The notes beneath the pieces were generated by a model. That model was given only the letters and a program-made list of their open reading frames with translations, searched no databases and was not told where the DNA came from. Positions 51,916 through 57,802 of a stretch of 57,802 nucleotides of DNA are shown in pieces. The stretch is from Peptoniphilaceae bacterium (GTDB lineage Bacteria; Bacillota; Clostridia; Tissierellales; Peptoniphilaceae). The translations under genes and the position numbers were made by a program. The stretch lies in NCBI GenBank assembly GCA_910589545.1, contig CAJUSY010000002.1, forward strand, positions 1 to 57,802. Direction: 5' to 3'. Numbering within the stretch: position 1 is the stretch's first letter; each line of letters opens with the position of its first letter.

Positions 51916-53154
51916 TTATCTTAAAGCTCTTCTGAAACCAGCAGCACGAGCTTCTTTTTCTGTTCTAAAATATCTTATATGACTTGGTTTGATCTTATTG
52001 TAATCTCTTTGTCCAGGAAGATGATAAATCATTGAATTCATATTTCCTTTTATTCTTCCTTCACCAACAGGACCGTATCCATCTTGGTATATGTAGTTTG
52101 GTTTACTTGGTTTGGAAGCTTCTTTTTTGGCTTGTTCTTGTTTTTTTAATTCCAATTCCCTTTGTTTTCTAGCTTGTTCTTCCTTGGCTTTTCTTTCCCT
52201 TTCGATTCTTTTCATCTCGTTTACTTCTTCAGAAGTAGGATTGGAAAATATATTACTAGCTACAGACTTTTCTCCACCAACAATAGTTACAGATTTCATA
52301 TTTTCCAAATAACTCTTAGCAGATTGTGTTAAATTTTCATTGTCAGTCAAAATAATAGGAGCTTTGTAATTTTTTGCAATACTTACAGCTGACAAACTAT
52401 CCGCGAAAACTTTTGAATTTGCCAAAATAGCATTTTCATTGTTCTCAAATGATTTTTTTGCAAGAGCAAGTGATGTTTGATATCTGTCTTTTCCTGCAAT
52501 TCTTTCTCCAGTAAATCCATTCAAAGGAAGTTGGTTAACCCCACCAATTGCTATTTCTTTCAAATCAGATTTTGGATAAGAATTACCGTCACTAAGTACC
52601 ATCAATGCTTTGTGATCTGCCATGAAACTCGTTGCACTAAGAGCATCAGGGAAGTTTTTGCCGCTCGCAATCAATAAATATTCTGCATCGACAAATTCTT
52701 TTGTTTTTTCCATGACCTTCACAGAAGTTTCGTATCTGTTATTTCCTTTAAGCCTTTCAATGTTAATATCATTAACAGCAGATTTTACGGATTCTTCAAT
52801 ATTTGAACTCAACGCCGTTTCTCCGCCAACAATATACATATTCTTAGGCTTTAAGTTTGCGATTTCTTCTTTTACACTTGAGTCCATATTCTCATCTGAC
52901 AAAATAAGTGGTGCATTCAAAGCTGCTGCAAGTTGACCTGCTGACAAGGCATCCGCAAAGTTGAATCCACTTGCAAGTACGACATTGTCTGATTCATTGA
53001 ACATCGATTTTGAAATTTCAATAGAAGTAGCAATCCTATCTTTTCCAGCAATTCTCGTAACATTTTCAACATTTGCACTAGACACACCTGCTGGAATCAT
53101 AAAAGCAATAACCAATGCGGCTAGTGTAAGTTTCTTCAAATTTTTGATAAACAT
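51916..53154 (-). CDS. Secreted cell-wall-binding protein: CWB2 repeats plus C-terminal sunset-like domain
   Basis: 412 residues from ATG 53154 (GGAGGAG upstream). Signal peptide about 1-28. Three cell-wall-binding repeat 2 (CWB2) units fill about residues 30-305, with repeated elements RIAGKDRIATS, VVLASGFNFADALSAGQLA and MYIVGGETALS. A charged Lys/Glu helix follows (about 310-350). The last 45 residues (GRIKGNMNSMIYHLPGQ then EKEARAAGFRRA) match the sunset-type domain. CWB2 trimers attach to anionic wall polymers. First of three tandem paralogues. Confidence 0.9.
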   Translation of the reverse strand: MFIKNLKKLTLAALVIAFMIPAGVSSANVENVTRIAGKDRIATSIEISKSMFNESDNVVLASGFNFADALSAGQLAAALNAPLILSDENMDSSVKEEIANLKPKNMYIVGGETALSSNIEESVKSAVNDINIERLKGNNRYETSVKVMEKTKEFVDAEYLLIASGKNFPDALSATSFMADHKALMVLSDGNSYPKSDLKEIAIGGVNQLPLNGFTGERIAGKDRYQTSLALAKKSFENNENAILANSKVFADSLSAVSIAKNYKAPIILTDNENLTQSAKSYLENMKSVTIVGGEKSVASNIFSNPTSEEVNEMKRIERERKAKEEQARKQRELELKKQEQAKKEASKPSKPNYIYQDGYGPVGEGRIKGNMNSMIYHLPGQRDYNKIKPSHIRYFRTEKEARAAGFRRALR

Positions 53155-53233
53155 TTTCTCCTCCATTAATTTAATATACTACTATGATACCATAATATAT
53201 TAACATTTCTAACCAAATTTTTAACCTTTAATA

Positions 53234-53503
53234 TTACTTAATAAACAAATTTCCCATAATCATAACAACAGGAAACGCCAATACTAACAAAAAATTCAAA
53301 ATAGCTCTCGCAACACTTTTTTCAATCAAAGATAGCACAATTCCTATTATTCCCAAAACCGGACAAATATATATCGTCACAAATCCAATAGGTCTCAGAT
53401 TTCCCAAGAAATCGAACTGAAAATCCTTCAATATAAAAGCAATTATAAGACACGCCACACCAATGATGAGAGTCCACAGGCTTTTGTTCTTCGTTTTGTT
53501 CAT
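53234..53503 (-). CDS. Small membrane protein, unknown
   Basis: 89 residues from ATG 53503 (GGAGGGAG upstream); a GTG-started longer frame is less likely. Three hydrophobic segments (LWTLIIGVACLIIAFIL; VTIYICPVLGIIGIVLSLI; LNFLLVLAFPVVMIMG). Lies between two CWB2 genes. No family recognised. Confidence 0.68.
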   Translation of the reverse strand: MNKTKNKSLWTLIIGVACLIIAFILKDFQFDFLGNLRPIGFVTIYICPVLGIIGIVLSLIEKSVARAILNFLLVLAFPVVMIMGNLFIK

Positions 53504-53568
53504 AAACTCCCTCCTACATTTAATCTCATTATACACTATTTGATGTTTTTTAGATAAAATCGTTCAAC

Positions 53569-53597
53569 AAAAAAGAGTGCAGAAAAATCTGCACTCT
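53569..53597 (-). terminator. Terminator of the second CWB2 gene
   Basis: Perfect stem AGAGTGCAGA/TCTGCACTCT, 4-nt loop, T run on the minus strand. Nearly the same hairpin follows the third gene (55040-55068), a sign of duplication. Confidence 0.88.
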
Positions 53598-53609
53598 TAT
53601 ACTTAAATT

Positions 53610-54923
53610 TTACGAAGCTATTTCAACACTTGTTGCAACTCCGTTTTCCACAGTAATTACCAACGCAAGTCCTGTATTCTTGCATAATTTATAGTAATTC
53701 AAAAACTCTGCTCTGTTAAAATAACTTGGTCTTGCAAGACCGCTCACTGCTCGGAATACTGTTTTGTCTGTTATTTTGAAAGTATGATTTTTACTGTGAC
53801 CAATGCTTTTCCAAAAAGCCACAGAATTAGGCTCATTCTTATATGAAATATATCCTGAAACTATTAAGTAATCTCCTTTGATAGCTACGTTGTAAGCTTG
53901 GCTTGAGTCCTTAGCTTGTTTTTGGGATAGTTTTGAACTTATTAAGCTTGAATAGTATTGCCCAGTTTTGTTATGCAAATTCTTATTTTCTTTATTAACA
54001 ACAGGTTTTTTTCTAGTCAAAATACCTTTATCAACAGTCTTTTCTCCACCAACTATGAATACGTTCTTGCCATTCAAATATTTCTTGGCGTTTTCTGTCA
54101 AGTTATCTGATTGTGTAAGTATTATTGGTGCGTTGTGTTTTTTAGTTAAGCTTACTGCTGGCAAGCTATCTGCGAAGACTTGTCCACTTGCAAGGATTGC
54201 GTTGTTGTTTTTGTCGAATGAAAGCTTTGCGATTTCTAGTGCTGTTTCGTATCTGTCTTTCCCGGAAACTCTTTTTCCTGTGAAGCCTTTTAGTGGTAGT
54301 TGGTTTTTCCCACCGATTGCGATTTCTTGTAAGTTGGATTGTGGATAAGTTACTCCATCACTTAAAACCATTACTGATTTGTGATTTACAAAGAAAGATG
54401 TCGCTGCTAGTGCATCTGGGAAATTTTTTCCACTTGCTATCAACAAATATTCTGGATTGATGATTTCTTTTGTTTTTTCCATTACTTTTTGTGATGTAGC
54501 ATATCTGTCTTGTCCTTCAAGTCTTGTTACGTCGATGTTTTTTGATTTTAATGATGAGTCAACTCCACTTTTACTGATTGCATTGTTCCCACCTACAACG
54601 TAAACTTTCTTCGCTCTCAAACGTTCGATTTCGTTTTTTGTTTGTGAATCTAGCTTATTTTGTGATGATAATAAAAGTGGCGCGTTAAGTGCTGATGCAA
54701 GTTGACCTGCTGATAATGCATCTGCGAAGTTGAATCCACTTGCAAGGACGACATTTTCAGAATTGTCGAATGAACGCTTCGATATCTCAACAGATGTTTC
54801 GATTCTATCCTTGCCGGATATTCTTGTAACTTGTTGTGCCCCAGCATTTGATACACTTGCTGGCACAATCATAGCCGCAATTAATGCTGCTACAGTCAAT
54901 TTTTTCAATTGATTTTTTAACAT
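53610..54923 (-). CDS. Secreted CWB2 cell-wall protein with a novel C-terminal domain
   Basis: 437 residues. Signal peptide about 1-28 (ending VSNAGA). Three CWB2 repeats (about 30-300: SGKDRIETSVEISKRSF, LLIASGKNFPDALAATSF, VFIVGGEKTVD). The last ~117 residues, from GQYYSSLISSKLSQKQ to SVEIAS, form a compact domain I do not recognise. DNA at 54030-54890 is nearly identical to that of the next paralogue. Confidence 0.9.
   Translation of the reverse strand: MLKNQLKKLTVAALIAAMIVPASVSNAGAQQVTRISGKDRIETSVEISKRSFDNSENVVLASGFNFADALSAGQLASALNAPLLLSSQNKLDSQTKNEIERLRAKKVYVVGGNNAISKSGVDSSLKSKNIDVTRLEGQDRYATSQKVMEKTKEIINPEYLLIASGKNFPDALAATSFFVNHKSVMVLSDGVTYPQSNLQEIAIGGKNQLPLKGFTGKRVSGKDRYETALEIAKLSFDKNNNAILASGQVFADSLPAVSLTKKHNAPIILTQSDNLTENAKKYLNGKNVFIVGGEKTVDKGILTRKKPVVNKENKNLHNKTGQYYSSLISSKLSQKQAKDSSQAYNVAIKGDYLIVSGYISYKNEPNSVAFWKSIGHSKNHTFKITDKTVFRAVSGLARPSYFNRAEFLNYYKLCKNTGLALVITVENGVATSVEIAS
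54030..54890 (-). repeat. Direct repeat copy A (CWB2-coding)
   Basis: About 0.86 kb encoding CWB2 units, visibly near-identical to 56321-57190 (for example the stretches around 54420 and 56710). Evidence of recent duplication or gene conversion between tandem genes. Confidence 0.8.
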
Positions 54924-55039
54924 TTTTCTCCTCCATAAATTCGTTATGATATTTTAATAAAACAATAGAAGTTCTCCCATTATTTTACCTTCAATACTAT
55001 TATACCCAATTTGAGATTTTTTTGATAAAATCATTCAAT

Positions 55040-55068
55040 AAAAAAGAGTGCAGAACCTTCTGCACCCT
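55040..55068 (-). terminator. Terminator of the third CWB2 gene
   Basis: Stem AGGGTGCAGA/TCTGCACTCT (one G-U pair), 4-nt loop, T run on the minus strand. Confidence 0.85.
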
Positions 55069-55073
55069 TTGTG

Positions 55074-57242
55074 TTATTTTAGTTTGTCGTAAATTTGCTT
55101 CGCTTTCTCAAATTGTTTTTGCACCAATTGCAACTCTGATTCTTTGAGCTTTATTTTTTCCTTAAGTTCTAAAGTTTTCTCATCGTCACCTTTTTTAAGA
55201 TTATCAATTTTTTTAGCTCTAATGGCATTTGTTTCTTCAATATCTTTCAAAGTTTTTTCTGCTTTTTCTTTTTCTTCTAATAATGCTTTTTTATCTGTAA
55301 CTTTCTTATATTCATTTATAATTTCACGATATTTTTCTTCTGTAATAAACGTATTATATCCATACCCAAAATCCCCATTCATGCAAAATGTATTGCTTCC
55401 GTATCTTAATGCAACAGAATTTTTAGTTACAGCTACAACATTGATGCTATTACTCAAAATATTTGTGTAGTGACCAATTACAGGTTCCTTGCCATTGTGT
55501 TTTGCTCTATAATCCGCTTTCGCTTTTTCCATCGCTACATTTGCGTCTTCTCCAGAATATTTAGTATTTATCGTATCCATCAATTCTTCATAGACTATTT
55601 TTTCTTTGTCATACCATCCTTTGTAAGGATTTACATAACCCCAAGCCAAATTTTCCCAAACTCTAAAAGTTTTTCTGTGACCTAGAGATGGATCCACTGA
55701 TCTATTACAACTTACCATAGCCTTTGCCAAAATTTCAAAATTAGTATCTAATTTTGTCAAGCCTGGGAAGTGTTCATCCTTTAATCTTAGACCGTTTAAT
55801 TCTTCAAGCCAATCCGCAGTCATTACCATGTTTTCATAGGATGTTGCGTCTTCAGGAATTTTTTTCACGTCACCTTTTTGTAAATATTCGTTCAAAATCG
55901 CAAGTCCATTTTCAGTATCTTGTTTGTATTCTGGGTATTTTTCTCCTGCCCATTTAAAAAATGCAAACGCACCTTCATTAATTGTAGCGTCGATTGCTGG
56001 AAGAACTTTGTCAATCTCTTCAATTTTCATGTTGGCTTCTGCTACAATACTCTTATTAATTTCTTCAAATTCTTTTTCTTCATCTTCGAGTTTTTTGATA
56101 TCTTCTTCAAGCTTTTTCTTAGTTTCTGGATCTTCTTGATGTTTTTTTAATTCAGCTTTAAGATTTTCTAATTCTTCTTTGCTATCGTTTAATTTCTTTT
56201 CAGCTTTATCCAGATTTTCTTTTGCCTTTTTTCTATTTGGATTTTTGTTATCTTTTTCTTCTTGTCTTATTTCTTCAGCTATCTTTGCTCTTTGTTCAGC
56301 CGTAATGTTAGTCAATATATCCTTCACTACAGTCTTTTCTCCACCAACTATGAACACATTCTTGCCATTCAAATATTTCTTGGCATTTTCTGTCAAATAA
56401 TCTGATTGTGTAAGTATGATTGGTGCGCTGTGTTTTTTAGTTAAGCTTACTGCTGACAAGCTATCCGCGAAAACTTGACCACTTGCAAGGATTGCGTTGT
56501 TATTCTTGTCAAATGAAAGCTTTGCGATTTCTAGCGCTGTTTCGTATCTGTCTTTTCCAGAAACTCTTTTCCCTGTGAAGTCTTTTAGTGGTAGTTGGTT
56601 TATTCCACCAATTGCGATTTCTTGTAGGTTTGATTGGGGATAAGTTACTCCATCACTTAAAACCATTACTGATTTGTGATTGACAAAGAAAGATGTCGCT
56701 GCTAGTGCATCTGGGAAGTTTTTGCCACTTGCTATCAACAAATATTCTGGATTGATGATTTCTTTTGTTTTTTCCATTACTTTTTGAGATGTAGAATATC
56801 TGTCTTGTCCTTCAAGTCTTGTTACGTCAATGTTTTTTGATTTTAATGTTGTGTCAACTCCAGTTTTGCTTATAGCATTGTCTCCACCTACAACGTAAAC
56901 TTTCTTCGCTTTCAAACGATTAATTTCGTTTTTTGTTTGTGAATCTAGTTTGTTTTGTGATGATAATAAAAGTGGCGCGTTAAGTGCTGATGCAAGTTGA
57001 CCTGCTGATAATGCATCTGCGAAGTTGAATCCACTTGCAAGTACTACATTTTCTGATGTAGTGTATGCCGATTTGGATATTTCTACAGATGTTGTGATTC
57101 TATCCTTACCAGATATTCTTGTAGTTTGTTGTGATTTTTCTTGTTGTGTATTTTGTTTATCGGCATTTGCAACTCCAATTGGTAGAACCATGGAGAGCGC
57201 AAGCGTCGATGCCAAGACTTTTTTCAATAATTTCGTGTTCAT
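55074..57242 (-). CDS. Secreted CWB2 cell-wall protein with CAP (SCP-like) domain
   Basis: 722 residues. Signal peptide about 1-27. CWB2 repeats about 40-305. A long charged coiled coil (about 310-405; AEKKLNDSKEELENLKAELK-type). A CAP/SCP-like domain (about 420-630) with FRVWENLAWGY, GWYDKEK and VIGHYTNIL. A second coiled coil runs to the end (about 640-722). CAP domains in Firmicutes are extracellular, of mostly unknown activity. AGAGG ribosome site. Confidence 0.88.
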   Translation of the reverse strand: MNTKLLKKVLASTLALSMVLPIGVANADKQNTQQEKSQQTTRISGKDRITTSVEISKSAYTTSENVVLASGFNFADALSAGQLASALNAPLLLSSQNKLDSQTKNEINRLKAKKVYVVGGDNAISKTGVDTTLKSKNIDVTRLEGQDRYSTSQKVMEKTKEIINPEYLLIASGKNFPDALAATSFFVNHKSVMVLSDGVTYPQSNLQEIAIGGINQLPLKDFTGKRVSGKDRYETALEIAKLSFDKNNNAILASGQVFADSLSAVSLTKKHSAPIILTQSDYLTENAKKYLNGKNVFIVGGEKTVVKDILTNITAEQRAKIAEEIRQEEKDNKNPNRKKAKENLDKAEKKLNDSKEELENLKAELKKHQEDPETKKKLEEDIKKLEDEEKEFEEINKSIVAEANMKIEEIDKVLPAIDATINEGAFAFFKWAGEKYPEYKQDTENGLAILNEYLQKGDVKKIPEDATSYENMVMTADWLEELNGLRLKDEHFPGLTKLDTNFEILAKAMVSCNRSVDPSLGHRKTFRVWENLAWGYVNPYKGWYDKEKIVYEELMDTINTKYSGEDANVAMEKAKADYRAKHNGKEPVIGHYTNILSNSINVVAVTKNSVALRYGSNTFCMNGDFGYGYNTFITEEKYREIINEYKKVTDKKALLEEKEKAEKTLKDIEETNAIRAKKIDNLKKGDDEKTLELKEKIKLKESELQLVQKQFEKAKQIYDKLK
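56321..57190 (-). repeat. Direct repeat copy B (CWB2-coding)
   Basis: Partner of 54030-54890, offset by about 2.29 kb, in the same orientation. Recombination between copies would delete one gene and make a hybrid. Confidence 0.8.
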
Positions 57243-57254
57243 TTTTACCTCTTG

Positions 57255-57638
57255 TTAATTGTTTTTATATGCTTCTAATACTTTTTTGTATCCTTCTTCT
57301 TTCAATGCTTCTTCGACATATCCTCTGATTTCTTTTGTTGGATAGACATTTCTCTCGATAGATTTCATTTTCTTCAACACATCTTCAACGATAATGTTCA
57401 CATCAGAAGTATTCATCTTTGCTTCTGCAGAATCGGATGTTTGGGCTATTGAATGGAATATTTTTTCCTTGTCAAAGCTTTCAACGCTGCCAAGTTTTTT
57501 AAGCACCCATTCTCCTTCCTCACCGTACATTTCATCAAGCACATTAATCTTTGCATCTTCAATTAAATTTGCAACTTTGTTTGGGTCTATATCGTTATCC
57601 TTAAAATAGTCAAACAATATTTTTGTTAAATCGTTCAT
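57255..57638 (-). CDS. Orphan ATP-cone-like protein
   Basis: 127 residues. Residues about 45-125 follow the ATP-cone pattern: VLKKLGSVESFDKEKIFHSI (compare V.K..G..E.FD..KI), then VNIIVEDVLKKMK and VYPTKEIRGYVEEALKEEG. ATP-cones normally sit at the N-terminus of ribonucleotide reductases or in NrdR. Here the domain is C-terminal behind a short acidic helical region, with no catalytic or zinc-finger part. AAAGGAGG ribosome site. It lies between tuf and the CWB2 genes. Possible nucleotide sensor. Confidence 0.65.
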   Translation of the reverse strand: MNDLTKILFDYFKDNDIDPNKVANLIEDAKINVLDEMYGEEGEWVLKKLGSVESFDKEKIFHSIAQTSDSAEAKMNTSDVNIIVEDVLKKMKSIERNVYPTKEIRGYVEEALKEEGYKKVLEAYKNN

Positions 57639-57650
57639 AAAATCCTCCTT

Positions 57651-57685
57651 TAAAAAATTAGAGCATCCATTAAAAACGGATGCTC
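57651..57685 (-). terminator. Terminator of tuf
   Basis: Perfect stem GAGCATCC/GGATGCTC, 9-nt loop, then TAATTTTTT on the minus strand, 35 nt after the tuf stop. Confidence 0.85.
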
Positions 57686-57719
57686 AGCTTGTCTAATTTA
57701 TCTACCTTAATCAAGGTTA

Positions 57720-57802
57720 TTATTCCATAATTTTAGAAACAACGCCAGCTCCTACTGTTCTTCCGCCTTCTCTGATGGCAAATCTTAATCCTTCTTCGAT
57801 TG
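57720..57802 (-). CDS. tuf: Elongation factor Tu, C-terminal fragment (runs off the window)
   Basis: The last 26 residues read IEEGLRFAIREGGRTVGAGV then VSKIME, a diagnostic EF-Tu C-terminus. The frame stays open to the right edge. EF-Tu delivers aminoacyl-tRNA to the ribosome. Confidence 0.96.
   Translation of the reverse strand, partial: IEEGLRFAIREGGRTVGAGVVSKIME

Noticed and set aside
54730..57258. Several plus-strand frames over the CWB2 genes
   Set aside because: They are complements of repeated coding DNA and recur because of the duplication.
1..57802. CRISPR array or prophage structural genes
   Set aside because: No regularly spaced short repeats and no capsid, tail or terminase genes were seen; the phage-like features are the Abi gene and the HigB remnant only.

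Overview
The window is AT-rich (roughly 30% GC by eye) and reads as a chromosome segment of a low-GC anaerobic Firmicute. The cell-wall-binding-repeat-2 surface proteins, the CD0519-type membrane protein, the T-box serS and the general gene content fit Peptoniphilaceae, most likely Finegoldia or a close relative. That assignment is an inference from gene content; no 16S gene is present.

Region 1 (about 1-16091, all minus strand) is one end of a Tn1549/CTn-type integrative conjugative element (ICE). In transcription order it carries a small membrane protein, RepA-N replication initiator, DnaC-like ATPase, PcfB, a HigB-like toxin remnant, a zinc-ribbon protein, VirD4 coupling protein, an Abi phage-defence gene with a structured leader RNA, an SSB-like protein, Maff2 pilin-like protein, VirB6-like channel protein, PrgI, VirB4 ATPase, a frameshifted DNA methyltransferase, a large NlpC/P60 hydrolase, a DUF4315 protein and a leucine-rich-repeat surface protein that runs off the left edge. 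Relaxase and integrase are not in the window. The element ends inside the Walker A codons of a chromosomal ABC-ATPase gene, leaving a chimeric remnant.

Region 2 (16.1-20.7 kb, minus) is what the insertion disrupted: a bacteriocin-immunity-type ABC permease, a sensor kinase/response regulator pair, and a pstS-pstB fusion left by an internal deletion of a phosphate-transport operon.

Region 3 (20.8-36.4 kb) is mixed housekeeping and metabolism: AhpD-like protein, TetR regulator with a radical SAM enzyme, MsrAB, EamA transporter, tRNA-Ser, peptidase C26, ArsD-like protein without cysteines, TraX-like and CD0519-like membrane proteins, isochorismatase-type hydrolase, an SsuABC-like importer whose ATPase gene has an internal deletion, YkvA-like protein, BrnQ, and a radical-SAM/TIGR03915 DNA-repair pair.

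Region 4 (36.5-51.8 kb, minus) is core: tRNA-Arg, the T-box-controlled serS operon with a glycosyltransferase and DacA, small membrane proteins and a lipoprotein, an ECF S-component plus radical SAM pair behind a candidate riboswitch-like leader, and the long replication/c-di-AMP cluster yybS-gdpP-rplI-dnaB-GNAT-dnaD-dnaI-nnrE.

Region 5 (51.9-57.8 kb, minus) is a tandem family of three secreted CWB2 cell-wall proteins with different C-terminal modules, an orphan ATP-cone-like protein, and the 3' end of tuf.
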